From positions 124,001 to 188,000 of the forward strand of contig NZ_MTSB01000001.1 in NCBI RefSeq assembly GCF_002093745.1: a stretch of DNA of 64,000 nucleotides, given 5' to 3'. The stretch is from Pseudomonas graminis (GTDB lineage: Bacteria; Pseudomonadota; Gammaproteobacteria; Pseudomonadales; Pseudomonadaceae). Below are positions 25,508 through 35,451 of the stretch, piece after piece; position 1 is the first letter of the stretch; each line of letters starts with the position of its first letter. A program made the position numbers and the translations under genes. The notes under the pieces are model-generated. The model did not search any database. It saw nothing but the letters and a program-made list of their open reading frames with translations, and was not told the origin of the DNA.

Positions 25508-28500
25508 TCAGGCCAGTCGGTTAATCGCGGGGCTGGCTGTCGGAGCATGATAGACCGGAGCGCGGCGCAATACCGCCGATATCGCTGCACAGCGGCAGTG
25601 AACCAGCAATATTCGGTCGTAATGGATGCCCTGCGCCGACAGACTTTTGAACAGATCGGCCAACGACGGGGGCGTCATGCCGAAACGCTTGCGGACCGTC
25701 AATACATCCATTGGCGTCGGTGGCAGCCAGCCTCGGAGCGGCGAGGCGTTCGAGTTTCGCACCACGCGGGCGATCTCGTCATAAGGCTCGTCACGGGTGG
25801 TCTGGAACTTGGACAAATTGTAGTTCTTCAGCCGGCCTGGCAGCGAGGTGCCGGCCATGAGTTTGTCCGTGATGAGCAACGGTTCAAGCGGCGGCGGTTG
25901 CATCAATGTGTTTGCAGCGGTGCTGGAGAGTGCGAAGGGTCTGGCATTCTTGTTGACGACACGATGCAGGCCGGGGTCCGTCAATTCATAGCCATGAGGC
26001 GCGTATGTCCGAAGCTCGGTGCCGTTGGGGATTTTCACGGTGGCAGTCCACGGGGTGTAATAGCCGTGGGTGCTGACCACCAGCGTCCGTGCCTGACCTC
26101 TGTCAGACGTCCACAGTAAAAACCGTCGACCCAGTTTCCAGGCATGCACCGGTACAAGGTTCGGCAAAGCCCCGCCGTTCAGGGTCCAGCGTTTGAGCAG
26201 TGCGTCGGTGTGAAAGAACTTTTCAAGCCGTGTCTGGCGCGGCTTTATTGGCCCCAGACGCAAGGGCGTGATGCTTCGCGACACGGCACGCGACCTGAGT
26301 GCGGCCCGTGCTTTGTGAACGGCAGGTTTGGCGAGCTTGCGGAATGTGCGCAACAGCCTTGGCGTTTGCGGGCCGAGTTGCATGAGGCCCAGCGACAAGG
26401 TGGACAGCAGCGCCTGATTTTTTTCCGTCTGTCGGCTGCCCGGCAACTGTGCAGACGCAATGCTCAACGACGTGATGCCGATTTCTGCTGCCAGCGAGGC
26501 GATAAAGGCCGGTGTCAGCAGCAGTGACATGGGCATCAGCAGGGATTGCAGGTGCTGCAGGCGGGCTGTCCAGTAGGCCAGCGAGACGTGTGCCGAGGTC
26601 ACGAGTTGATCGTCTGCGTCATCCTGCGTGTTCTGTTTCAGGAGTTGATGCAGGTAAACAAAGGGCGAACCTTCCAGTTCTTTTTTGCACAACGAGTGGT
26701 GCAGGGCGTGTCGCGTGTCGGGGTTGAACAGCGCATCGGTCCAGGGGCGCAGCAGGGAGACAGGCTGATCCGGGGCCTGAGCCCCGCCCCACAGCTTGAA
26801 CAGGTACTCCAGGCGTGAATGATGTCGAGCGGGTACGTAACGCAGAACGGCACGTCGCCATTCGGGGTCTGCGGTGTTCTGATTCAGGTAGCGCTCGAGC
26901 GCCGGGGCGTCGGCGAACTCGACGAATGCCCGTTGATGGCCTGCCTGATAGAGCACTGTCGGCTTGGCCGGCTGATCCAGCATCAGCAGCCCGGTGTATT
27001 GGTGCTCCATGCCGTCGATCAGTGAACCCTGAACGAAAAATCCCAGCGCCCGCCAGTGGGTCTCGGCGTTCGTTGTAATGGTTTGCACCACCCGGTCAAA
27101 ACCGTCCCGGGTGAGGCTGCCCTGCTTCAGGCAGATCAACGCCTGAGCGACGAAGGTCGATCTGAAGGCCTGTTCGATGGCCGTTTTCTGCTGGTGCCAG
27201 AAGTCGTTTAAGTGCCGCGTCATCCAGTTCAGGAAGTCGAATGCCTTGATGTAGTCCTCGAGTGCCTGCGGGTCGATAGCCAGCACCTGGCCTTGCGCGC
27301 TATTACCCAGGCCAGTGGTGTCGAGGAAGACCGCTGTGCTGCCGTCGTGATCAATGTAGCCCGCCGGATAATCGACCCGGTAGTTGTTCATCAGCGCTTC
27401 ACTCAGGCTGAGCGGCTTTTCGTCGGGAGAATGAGTGTAGGTCGCCGGTGTGCGTGGGCCGCCCAGCGGGCTGATCAGCCGGCCGCGCTGATAGGCGATG
27501 AACACATGATCAGGGTTGAGCGTCAGGCCATGATGTTCATACAGATAAACCCCCATGATCTGGGCGGCCATTGTGGCGGGGACGGGAATCTGATCCAGCA
27601 GCTCGGGTTCGGCCTGCCAGAGGTCAACCGCCCCGGCCAGGGTGAGACCGCGCGTGATGGGCCTGAGCCAGTCGATACTGTCGTAGTGGTCGCCACAGAG
27701 CAGGGTGTCGGCGAAAGAGGCCTGTGCTCGTGTCAGTTCGGTAAACACATCCCCGTCGATCAGCGGTGCATCGGCCACGCTTTCAGCGTCTGGCTCGAGC
27801 GCATGCAGCAATGGGCCGTAAAGCCCTGAAGCGTTCATGGCGGCCACCAGACGGTCGCGCATTCTGCGTGGATCGTCGCTGATGTATTCGACTGCATTGC
27901 GCTGGGCGCCCAGCACATGAATAAAACAGTGAGAGGTGGTTTTCGATCTGACCTGAAAAATACCCGGCACCCGTTGGCCGTCGAGAGACAGCATTCTGAC
28001 TTCGGATTTTTCGCCTCTTCCGGTGTGTGCCAAAGCCTCGGCATCAACCGGAAACGCACTCAGCCCCAGTGCGTCCAGTGTCAGCACATAGCCGTCCCGG
28101 CTGATGCGTCCCCGAGCGAACTGGCGGGCCAGGCTGTCCAGCAATCCCAGTCGTGAGAGCGCTCGACAGGTTTCACCATGACGGTTCCGAAAATCGTTGA
28201 GTGCCGCACTGTAATCGCTTGACCAGGGTGTCTCGATGATCCACTTCAGCACCTTGGCTGTGCTGATGGAGGGCGCGTCGTCGGGCATTGAGATGTCCGT
28301 GACCTGGCTACGATAGAGGGCCAGAAAATAAGGTGGGTCGAATGTCGCCAGTGCCACATCGGTCAACGAAAGGCGGACGCTGTCATGTTCCTGCTGTGCC
28401 CCGGTGCTGAAGGTGATCTGCAGTTGATCAGGGTTCAGGGCCAGGCCGGTCTTTTGCGTCAGCATCGAAGCCAGCTTTTGCTGAACAAAGTGGTGCCGGG

Positions 28501-28825
28501 TCGGTGGGGCATCCATGTCCAGCTGGCAGGCTTTCAGGAACAGCGCCGAGTCGGCAATCAGTTTGAAACCCGGGCTTTTGCGCAGCGCCTTTAATTGACG
28601 CTCGATACCTTTAGCCAGGTCCTCCGGCTCGTGTTCGTCCGTCAAAGGTGGCGTACTTTCACGGAGCGGCAGAAGAAGTGCAGGCAGCGCAAAAGGCGCC
28701 GAAGCATTGAGCGTGTCATGCCTTGGATTGCCCTGCCACGGCATCAGAATGCCGGGCTGCTCCAGCCAGACAGGTGAGGATTGAAACAGCGTGTCCTGGC
28801 GAAATGGACTCCAGAGATGATTCAT
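25508..28825 (-). CDS. Large DUF6543-like (dermonecrotic-toxin-type) protein
   Basis: A protein of about 1,105 residues (1,133 if started at 28909). Its N-terminal half resembles the large Pseudomonas proteins annotated as dermonecrotic toxin domain or DUF6543: repeated units such as HHFVQQKLASMLTQKTGLALNPDQLQITF and VRLSLTDVALATFDPPYFLALYRSQVTDIS. A hydrophobic stretch near residue 780 (LLMPMSLLLTPAFIASLAAEIGI) may insert in a membrane. No signal peptide and no type III-type leader are clear. No ribosome site separates the possible starts; 28825 is a choice. Related genes vary strongly between strains, suggesting toxin or effector use. The assignment is from recalled family resemblance. Confidence 0.6.
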   Translation of the reverse strand: MNHLWSPFRQDTLFQSSPVWLEQPGILMPWQGNPRHDTLNASAPFALPALLLPLRESTPPLTDEHEPEDLAKGIERQLKALRKSPGFKLIADSALFLKACQLDMDAPPTRHHFVQQKLASMLTQKTGLALNPDQLQITFSTGAQQEHDSVRLSLTDVALATFDPPYFLALYRSQVTDISMPDDAPSISTAKVLKWIIETPWSSDYSAALNDFRNRHGETCRALSRLGLLDSLARQFARGRISRDGYVLTLDALGLSAFPVDAEALAHTGRGEKSEVRMLSLDGQRVPGIFQVRSKTTSHCFIHVLGAQRNAVEYISDDPRRMRDRLVAAMNASGLYGPLLHALEPDAESVADAPLIDGDVFTELTRAQASFADTLLCGDHYDSIDWLRPITRGLTLAGAVDLWQAEPELLDQIPVPATMAAQIMGVYLYEHHGLTLNPDHVFIAYQRGRLISPLGGPRTPATYTHSPDEKPLSLSEALMNNYRVDYPAGYIDHDGSTAVFLDTTGLGNSAQGQVLAIDPQALEDYIKAFDFLNWMTRHLNDFWHQQKTAIEQAFRSTFVAQALICLKQGSLTRDGFDRVVQTITTNAETHWRALGFFVQGSLIDGMEHQYTGLLMLDQPAKPTVLYQAGHQRAFVEFADAPALERYLNQNTADPEWRRAVLRYVPARHHSRLEYLFKLWGGAQAPDQPVSLLRPWTDALFNPDTRHALHHSLCKKELEGSPFVYLHQLLKQNTQDDADDQLVTSAHVSLAYWTARLQHLQSLLMPMSLLLTPAFIASLAAEIGITSLSIASAQLPGSRQTEKNQALLSTLSLGLMQLGPQTPRLLRTFRKLAKPAVHKARAALRSRAVSRSITPLRLGPIKPRQTRLEKFFHTDALLKRWTLNGGALPNLVPVHAWKLGRRFLLWTSDRGQARTLVVSTHGYYTPWTATVKIPNGTELRTYAPHGYELTDPGLHRVVNKNARPFALSSTAANTLMQPPPLEPLLITDKLMAGTSLPGRLKNYNLSKFQTTRDEPYDEIARVVRNSNASPLRGWLPPTPMDVLTVRKRFGMTPPSLADLFKSLSAQGIHYDRILLVHCRCAAISAVLRRAPVYHAPTASPAINRLA

Positions 28826-28966
28826 GACGGCGGATCGAAGTGAGTGGATACTCACTATGCCGGGAAGCGAGGCCCTGCGTGTCTTAACTATATGTTGTGA
28901 AACCGACATGTTGCGAAGCCGGACGGAGGCAGCAGGGCGGCCTGCACGCGCCTGCCGCCCGTTCGG

Positions 28967-30781
28967 TCATTGCTGTTGCAGGTAGGCGCGCCAGCCGCCC
29001 AGATGGCTGATATCGCGAGCGCCTTCAAGCCCATAGGCTTCGCAAATGAAGCCGCTTTCCCAGCGACCATCAGCCAGTTGCACTTTACCCAGGCCGAGAG
29101 GGGCCGGAATGCCGGTCAGGAACGAACCCAGTTCGGCGCTCGGCAGCTCCCAGACTTCAACCGCAATCGCCACGCCATGCTCGGCCACTCGCACCATGCC
29201 GGGCCTGAATGGCGGTCCGCCGGCCAAGGCGAACAATTGATAGTCGGCAGAGCTGTGTGTGGTTTCCAGCAAGCGGGCACCGCGTTGTTTGAGCTGCCAG
29301 TTCAACGCCAGGCCGTCCAGGTGCGCGCCGCAGACCACCAGCCGGGCCATATCGTTGCGAGCGCTTGTGGTCGGTGCGGGCAACTGAGGGGGGGCGCCGC
29401 CAATCAAGGGCAGGGCGGTCTGCCGCTGGAATGCATCGGCAAGGCTGAGCAGAGACTGGTCGGTCAATGCCCGTCCGAACAGCGTGACGCCCCACGGCAG
29501 ACCGTTGCTCATGAACGCGCTGGGCACGGCGATGGCCGCGTAGTCGAGCAGGTTGACGAAGTTGGTGTAATAACCCAGCTCCGAGTTACGCAACACCGGC
29601 TCGGCCATCAGTTCTGCCGACGTTACCGGGCGTCCGATACTGGGTGTCACCACGCAATCCAGCCCTTCCAGCGCCTGATCACACAGGACTTTGAGCGCTT
29701 GCAGACGGTATTGCGCACGGAAGGTGTCGACCCCGCTGACGCTGGGCGCGTTGGCCAGTACATCGCGAATGACCGGGAGTACCGAATCGGGATTGTTCTC
29801 CATCAATTGCCCGACAACGCTGTAGCGCTCGGCCACCCAAGGGCCTTCGTACAGCAACCGCGCCGCTTCCAGAAAAGGCGTCAGGTCTACTGTAACCGAC
29901 TCGCCGCCCATTGCCGTGAGGTCATCAATGGCATCGCTGAACAGCTGCGGCCCTTCGGTGCAACCAAAAAACGCGAGGTCTTCAGCCCGTGGAACGCCAA
30001 AGCGGAACGGCCGGGGCGCGCCAAATGCCGACGCATTGTTCCATTGCGGGTTGTGACGGCTGTACGCGTCGCGCGGGTCAAGCCTGGCGACCAGCCCCAG
30101 CAACTGGCTGGCTTCTCTGGCCGTGGCGGTGAACAACGAAACGCAATCTTGCGTACGGCAGGCGGGCACCACTCCCGCTGTAGAGATCAAGCCCTTGCTG
30201 GCCTTCGTGCCCACCAGATTGTTCAGCGCTGCGGGCACTCGCCCCGAGCCTGCGGTGTCGGTACCCAGCGAGAAACTGCTGACCCCCAGTGCAACCGCCA
30301 GTGAAGAGCCGGAGCTTGAACCGCCGGACGGGTAGCCGCCGAGAACACTGTTGGGGCAAGCGCCATAGGGCGAGCGGCTGCCGTTCAGGCCTGTGGCGAA
30401 CTGGTCCAGATTGGTCTTGCCCATCGGCACTGCGCCCAGTGCGATCAGTTGTTCGACGATGGTCGCTGAACGGTCTGGTGTGTAGGCGTACTCCGGGCAG
30501 GCGGCGGTGGTCGGAATACCGGCCAGATCAATGTTGTCCTTGATCGCGAAAGGCACGCCATACAGCGGCAGGTCGCTGGGGTCACGGCTTTCCAGTGCGG
30601 CCAGATAAGGCTCCAGTTCAGCCGGGCTGAGCAGGTGAATGAAGAGGTGATAGACGGGGTTGAGCGCCGCGGCTTTTTTCTGCAGGGCCAGAATCAGCTG
30701 GCGCGGCGACAGATGGCCGGCCTGGTAGTCGGCGCGTACGGTGTCCAGACGAAGGTCGTTCGGCAGGGGTGTGTCGTTCAT
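28967..30781 (-). CDS. atzF: Allophanate hydrolase
   Basis: A 604-residue amidase-signature enzyme that cleaves allophanate to ammonia and CO2, the last step of guanidine or urea breakdown by the carboxylase route. The Ser-cisSer-Lys amidase is seen as the Lys in VPFAIKDNIDLAGIPTTAACP and the Gly/Ser-rich SGGSSSGSSLAVALGVSSFSLGTDTAGSGRVPA at residues about 150-185. The C-terminal domain, residues about 460-604 (RLVVCGAHLDGLALNWQL...), matches the AtzF C-terminal domain that processes the N-carboxy intermediate. It is the last gene of the guanidine operon, 35 bases after the carboxylase. Confidence 0.93.
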   Translation of the reverse strand: MNDTPLPNDLRLDTVRADYQAGHLSPRQLILALQKKAAALNPVYHLFIHLLSPAELEPYLAALESRDPSDLPLYGVPFAIKDNIDLAGIPTTAACPEYAYTPDRSATIVEQLIALGAVPMGKTNLDQFATGLNGSRSPYGACPNSVLGGYPSGGSSSGSSLAVALGVSSFSLGTDTAGSGRVPAALNNLVGTKASKGLISTAGVVPACRTQDCVSLFTATAREASQLLGLVARLDPRDAYSRHNPQWNNASAFGAPRPFRFGVPRAEDLAFFGCTEGPQLFSDAIDDLTAMGGESVTVDLTPFLEAARLLYEGPWVAERYSVVGQLMENNPDSVLPVIRDVLANAPSVSGVDTFRAQYRLQALKVLCDQALEGLDCVVTPSIGRPVTSAELMAEPVLRNSELGYYTNFVNLLDYAAIAVPSAFMSNGLPWGVTLFGRALTDQSLLSLADAFQRQTALPLIGGAPPQLPAPTTSARNDMARLVVCGAHLDGLALNWQLKQRGARLLETTHSSADYQLFALAGGPPFRPGMVRVAEHGVAIAVEVWELPSAELGSFLTGIPAPLGLGKVQLADGRWESGFICEAYGLEGARDISHLGGWRAYLQQQ

Positions 30782-30816
30782 GACGAAATTCCATTGAAGT
30801 TGAAAAGTTGATCGGC

Positions 30817-33800
30817 TCAGTCTGCTGTCAGCACCACCACCCGCTGCCCTGCGCGTATCGCAGAACCGGGTTGCACACGGACTTCCTGAACCACGCCAGC
30901 GACAGGCGCGAGCAGCGGGATTTCCATCTTCATCGACTCCAGGATCACCAGCACATCGCCCGCTTCGACTCGCTCACCGGGTTGCACTTGCACCTGCCAG
31001 AGGTTGCCGGCGATGTGGCTGTCGACGCCTTGCTGACCCGGTTGCAGAGGCAGTTCCTCGGAGTGCGGGGCAGCGCCTTCGTCACTCTGGAAGTCCGCCT
31101 GGCCATTGGCGATCCAGCGCTCGCGTTCGGCGTTGAACGCTGATTGCTGTTGCGCGCGAAAGGCCGCGATGCCGTCTGCTTCACGGGTCAGGAACGCCTG
31201 ATAGTCAGTCAGGTTCAGCGTGCTGTGCTCGATGTTCAGCGCGAAGCGGCCCAGCGGGAAATCGCGGCGGATACGCAGCAGTTCGTCGGCACTGACGGGG
31301 TAGAAGCGGATCTGGTCGAAGAAGCGCAGCAGCCACGGTTTGCCCTCAAAGGCTGCGACCTCGCGATAACGATTCCACATCTGCAGCGTGCGCCCGACGA
31401 ACTGGTAGCCGCCGGGGCCTTCCATGCCATACACGCACATGTAGGCGCCGCCGATGCCGACCGAATTTTCGGCGGTCCAGGTGCGCGCCGGGTTGTACTT
31501 GGTGGTCACCAGTCGATGGCGCGGGTCCAGCGGCGTGGCGACCGGTGCGCCGAGGTACACATCGCCCAGCCCCATGACCAGATAACTGGCGTCGAACACC
31601 GTGCGCTGCACTTCGTCGAGGTTGGGCAGGTCGTTGATGCGCCGGATGAACTCCAGATTGCTCGGGCACCACGGCGCGTCCTTGCGCACGGTGGTCATGT
31701 ATTTCTCGATGGCCAACTGGCAGGCCGGGTCGTCCCAGGACAGTGGCAGGTGAACGATGCGTGAGGCGACTTGCAGGTCTTTCGCGGCGCACACGGCGTC
31801 CCATTCGCCGGCAATGATGTCGACCAGTTGCTGAAGCGGCAGTTGCTCCGGGCGGTAGTGGACTTGCAGCGAGCGAATGCCCGGCGTCAGGTCGATCACC
31901 CCTGCCAGCGCCTTGGCTTCCAGCGCGAGCATCAAAGCATGGCCGCGCAGACGCAGCACCAGATCCAGCTCCGGCGCGCCTATTTCCAGCAGCAGATGGG
32001 TATCGCCAGAAAGACGCGCCACCAGACGTTTGTCGTCCTGACCGATGTCCAGAATGATCGGGCTGGGCAGGCAAAAGTTCACGGCACCCTGTGGGAGCGG
32101 ACTTGTCCGCGAATAGGCCGGTACATCTGATGCACTTTCTGCGTTTGAACCATCGCTTTCGCGAACAAGTTCGCTCCTACAGTTACTCACGGGACCTTGT
32201 GGGAGCGGACTTGTCCGCGAATGGGCCGGTACATCTGATGCATTTTCTGCGTTTGAACCATCGCTTTCGCGAGCAAGCTCGCTCCCACAGGCATTCACAG
32301 AACCTTGTGGGAGCGGACTTGTCCGCGAATGGACCGGTACATTCGATGCATTTTCTGTGTCTGGAATATAGCCTTCGCGAACAAGTTCGCTCCCACAGGT
32401 ATTCACGGGACTTTGGGGGAGGGTTGAGGTCATGGCCGCATGGCACGCCTCGACACTCACCGGGTAAAACCGCACCCGGTCACCGGCCTTCAACTGTCCC
32501 AGTTGCCACAGGTCCGCTTCGATGATGGTCACCGGGCACACGAAACCGCCCAGACTCGGGCCGTCCGGGCCGAGGATGACCGGCATGTCTCCGGTGAAAT
32601 CCACTGCGCCAATCGCATACGGATTGTCGTGAATGTTGGACGGGTGCAGACCGGCCTCGCCACCGTCGGCGCGCACCCATTCAGGCTTGGGGCCGATCAG
32701 TCGCACGCCGGTGCGGCTGGAGTTGAAATGCACTTCCCAGTCGGTCGCAAAAAAGGTATCGATGTACGCTTGGGTGAAATATTCCGGCGCCGCATGCGGG
32801 CCGTAGATCACCCGAATCTGGCGAACATCGTTCAGCGTATCGAGTGCTTCATCGGCAATCCGCTGGCCCGCACTGCGATCAGCCAGGGGCGAGATATGCA
32901 GCACATCACCGGCGCGTAACGCCCGGCCGCCATGCCCGCCGAACTGGCCGAGGGTGAAGGTGCTTTTACTGCCCAGATAATCCGGCACGTCCAGCCCGCC
33001 ACGCACGCACAGGTAACTGCGCACGCCGGCACCGGCCATCGTGCCCAGCGCAAGGGTTGAACCTGCACGCACCAGCAGCGCGGTGTTCATGGCGCGGGCC
33101 TCGCCGTCCAGCGTGATCGGGATAACCGCGCCGGTCACGGCGATCACTGCATCGGTATTGAAGCGCAGCAACGGTCCGCTCATGGTGATTTCCAGCGCGG
33201 CACAGCCTTCGGCATTGCCCAGCAGGCGGTTACCCTGACGCAAGGCGCGGCTGTCCATTGGCCCGGAAGGTGGCACACCGACCGCCCAGTAACCCAGCCG
33301 ACCGGGGTAGTCCTGCACGCTGGTCTGCGTTCCGCCGCTCAACACCTCGAAGGTATCAGCGTGATACACTAGGCCTTCCAGGCAGCGGGTCCACGGCTGG
33401 CCGCTGGCGAAGGGCTGGTCGTCGATGATCTGGCGCAGGTAATCGCGATTGGTCTCCACACCATACAGGCGCGTGTCATGAAGCGCGGCGGCCAGCCCGG
33501 TGCTGGCCTGATCACGGGTCGGCGCCCAACTGATCAGCTTGGCGATCATCGGATCGAAGTACGGCGGTATCTCGCAACCGGCCTCGACCCAGGTATCAAT
33601 GCGCAGCGCATGGCCATCGGCAGGCGGAAAACTCACCGCTGTCAGCAGGCCAGGGCAAGGTTGAAAGTCACGGCCCGGGTCTTCAGCGTACAGTCGTGCC
33701 TGAATCGCATGCCCGACCGGTTTCAGACGGGCCTGCAACTGGTCGAGCGGCGGCAGATCACCCGCCGCGAGTTGCACCATCCAGCTGACCAGATCCACGC

Positions 33801-34713
33801 CCCACACTTGTTCGGTCACACCGTGTTCGACCTGCAGGCGGGTGTTCACTTCCAGAAAGTAGAAACGCTGATCTTCGCTGTCGAAGACAAATTCAACGGT
33901 TCCGGCGCTGCGGTAGTTGACCGCCCTGGCCAGCTTGATCGCCGTTGCGCACAGCTCATCGGCCATGCCGGCCGGCAGGTTCGGGGCCGGGGTTTCTTCC
34001 AGCACCTTCTGGTTGCGGCGTTGCACCGAGCAGTCGCGCACGCCGAGGGCCAAAACCTCGCCCTGGCCGTCACCGAACACCTGGACTTCCAGGTGGCGGG
34101 CGCGCTGGATGTATTTCTCGATGAACACGCCCGCGTCGCTGAAGTTGTTCTGGCCCAGCCGTTTTACCGCTTCGAACGAGTCCGCCAGTTCCTCTGCGCT
34201 GCGGCACACACGCATGCCGATACCGCCGCCGCCAGCGGTGCTTTTGAGCATGACCGGATAGCCAATGCCGCGCGCAGCGGCGATGGCCGATTCAAGGCTG
34301 TCGAGCAGCTCGGTGCCTTCCAGCAACGGCACGCCGTGCTGTCGGGCCAGCGCACGGGCGGTGTGCTTGAGGCCGAACACGCGCAATTGCTCCGGCGTCG
34401 GGCCGACAAAAGCGATACCGGCGTCTTCACAGGCTTGAGCGAAGGCAGCATTTTCAGAGAGAAAGCCGTAGCCGGGATGAATGGCTTTGGCGCCGCTGGT
34501 GTGGGCGATGGCGAGGATCTTGTCCACCGCCAGGTACGTCCCGGCCGCGCCGCCTTCGCCCAGGCTGTGGACTTCGTCGGCCTGCATCAGGTGCAGGCTG
34601 GCGGCGTCGGCTTCGGAATACACCGCCACGCCTTTCACCTGCAATGTGTACAGGGTCCGCAGGATGCGGCAGGCAATGGCGCCACGGTTGGCGATCAGCA
34701 GTTTGTCGAACAT
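30817..34713 (-). CDS. Biotin-dependent guanidine/urea carboxylase
   Basis: A 1,298-residue multidomain enzyme: biotin carboxylase (residues 1 to about 450, MFDKLLIANRGAIACRILRTL, GGGGIGMR), the AHS2-type domain (about 465-760), the AHS1-type domain (about 880-1100) and a C-terminal biotinyl domain with ILESMKMEIPLLAP. The start at 34713 is where the family begins, behind CCGGGG. Enzymes next to a guanidine-I riboswitch and DUF1989 proteins prefer guanidine over urea, so carboxyguanidine is the likely product. Residues about 768-876 between AHS2 and AHS1 are not part of the family: they are encoded by three REP-doublet repeats and explain the extra length over the usual roughly 1,200 residues. 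Confidence 0.92.
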   Translation of the reverse strand: MFDKLLIANRGAIACRILRTLYTLQVKGVAVYSEADAASLHLMQADEVHSLGEGGAAGTYLAVDKILAIAHTSGAKAIHPGYGFLSENAAFAQACEDAGIAFVGPTPEQLRVFGLKHTARALARQHGVPLLEGTELLDSLESAIAAARGIGYPVMLKSTAGGGGIGMRVCRSAEELADSFEAVKRLGQNNFSDAGVFIEKYIQRARHLEVQVFGDGQGEVLALGVRDCSVQRRNQKVLEETPAPNLPAGMADELCATAIKLARAVNYRSAGTVEFVFDSEDQRFYFLEVNTRLQVEHGVTEQVWGVDLVSWMVQLAAGDLPPLDQLQARLKPVGHAIQARLYAEDPGRDFQPCPGLLTAVSFPPADGHALRIDTWVEAGCEIPPYFDPMIAKLISWAPTRDQASTGLAAALHDTRLYGVETNRDYLRQIIDDQPFASGQPWTRCLEGLVYHADTFEVLSGGTQTSVQDYPGRLGYWAVGVPPSGPMDSRALRQGNRLLGNAEGCAALEITMSGPLLRFNTDAVIAVTGAVIPITLDGEARAMNTALLVRAGSTLALGTMAGAGVRSYLCVRGGLDVPDYLGSKSTFTLGQFGGHGGRALRAGDVLHISPLADRSAGQRIADEALDTLNDVRQIRVIYGPHAAPEYFTQAYIDTFFATDWEVHFNSSRTGVRLIGPKPEWVRADGGEAGLHPSNIHDNPYAIGAVDFTGDMPVILGPDGPSLGGFVCPVTIIEADLWQLGQLKAGDRVRFYPVSVEACHAAMTSTLPQSPVNTCGSELVREGYIPDTENASNVPVHSRTSPLPQGSVNACGSELARESDGSNAENASDVPAHSRTSPLPQGPVSNCRSELVRESDGSNAESASDVPAYSRTSPLPQGAVNFCLPSPIILDIGQDDKRLVARLSGDTHLLLEIGAPELDLVLRLRGHALMLALEAKALAGVIDLTPGIRSLQVHYRPEQLPLQQLVDIIAGEWDAVCAAKDLQVASRIVHLPLSWDDPACQLAIEKYMTTVRKDAPWCPSNLEFIRRINDLPNLDEVQRTVFDASYLVMGLGDVYLGAPVATPLDPRHRLVTTKYNPARTWTAENSVGIGGAYMCVYGMEGPGGYQFVGRTLQMWNRYREVAAFEGKPWLLRFFDQIRFYPVSADELLRIRRDFPLGRFALNIEHSTLNLTDYQAFLTREADGIAAFRAQQQSAFNAERERWIANGQADFQSDEGAAPHSEELPLQPGQQGVDSHIAGNLWQVQVQPGERVEAGDVLVILESMKMEIPLLAPVAGVVQEVRVQPGSAIRAGQRVVVLTAD
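32091..32400. repeat. Three tandem 108-bp REP-doublet units inside the carboxylase gene
   Basis: Each unit begins GTGGGAGCGGACTTGTCCGC (32091, 32199, 32307; exact 108-base steps) and ends with an inverted partner GCGAACAAGTTCGCTCCCAC or close variant (third unit ends near 32398). This is the arrangement of paired, oppositely oriented REP sequences (REPIN) known in P. syringae and relatives. Since 108 is 36 codons, the frame stays open, and the units are translated as repeats around SELVRES ... SRTSPLPQG. Confidence 0.93.
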
Positions 34714-34822
34714 GGCATAACCCCGGAAACCCAGCCGCGCTCGGTTTCGTGATGGGAAGCGGGCCGTCCCGCTATTGATCTGTCTACGCAACGGTCGTCC
34801 GTTGCTGAGGGCGGGTGCCGGG

Positions 34823-35440
34823 TCAGTCGCGAATCAGCAGCTGCGCGGGCGTCGGGTTGTAGCCGTTGCAGGGGTTGTTGAGTTGCGGGCAGTTGGAGAT
34901 CAGCACGATCACGTCCATCTCGGCACGCAACTCGACGTATTTGCCGGGCGCTGAAATACCGTCTTCGAAGGTCAGGCCGCCCTCGGCGGTCACCGGCACG
35001 TTCATGAAGAAATTGATGTTCGGGCCGATGTCGGCTTTGGTCAGGCGTCCGTCATGCAGGCAGGCGCGCAGGTAGTTGTCTCGGCAACTGTGCATGTAGC
35101 GTTTTTCCAGGGCGTAACGCACGGTGTTGCTCTCTTGGGCGCACGCGCCACCCAGCGTGTCGTGGCGGCCGCAGGTGTCATCGACAAGGGTCAGCATCGG
35201 CTGGCCGAGGTTGGAAAACAGCACGCTGCCGGTGGTCAGGTAAACGCTGTTTTGACGGCGTAAGGTGCGCTGCACGTCGTAGCGTTCACGCGGGTTGGCG
35301 AGGCTGAAAAACAGCGTGTCGACGGCCTGATTGCCTTCCAGATCGAGAATGCGCACGGTCTGCCCGGCCTTCACTTCGGCCAGAAACGGCTCGCCGGCCG
35401 GGATGGTCGCGTCGCAGCAATGATGATGGTGTGAGTTCAT
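34823..35440 (-). CDS. Carboxyguanidine deiminase subunit (UAAP2, DUF1989)
   Basis: A 205-residue DUF1989 protein, known as urea amidolyase-associated protein 2 and shown in other bacteria to be one subunit of carboxyguanidine deiminase (CgdAB), which converts carboxyguanidine to allophanate. Visible family motifs: [32 protein letters not shown] and NFFMNVPV; C-terminal [21 protein letters not shown]. The Cys and Asp/His residues likely bind metal. The carboxylase gene starts 109 bases downstream; the partner subunit ends 11 bases upstream. Confidence 0.9.
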   Translation of the reverse strand: MNSHHHHCCDATIPAGEPFLAEVKAGQTVRILDLEGNQAVDTLFFSLANPRERYDVQRTLRRQNSVYLTTGSVLFSNLGQPMLTLVDDTCGRHDTLGGACAQESNTVRYALEKRYMHSCRDNYLRACLHDGRLTKADIGPNINFFMNVPVTAEGGLTFEDGISAPGKYVELRAEMDVIVLISNCPQLNNPCNGYNPTPAQLLIRD

Positions 35441-35451
35441 GACAGGGCTCC

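Noticed and set aside
25508..28825. Long plus-strand frames across the large toxin-like gene
   Set aside because: They are antisense shadows of a continuous minus-strand frame with family resemblance, caused by high GC.
32091..32400. CRISPR array
   Set aside because: The repeats are 108-base tandem units with internal inverted REP pairs, have no variable spacers, and lie inside a coding gene; no cas genes are present.
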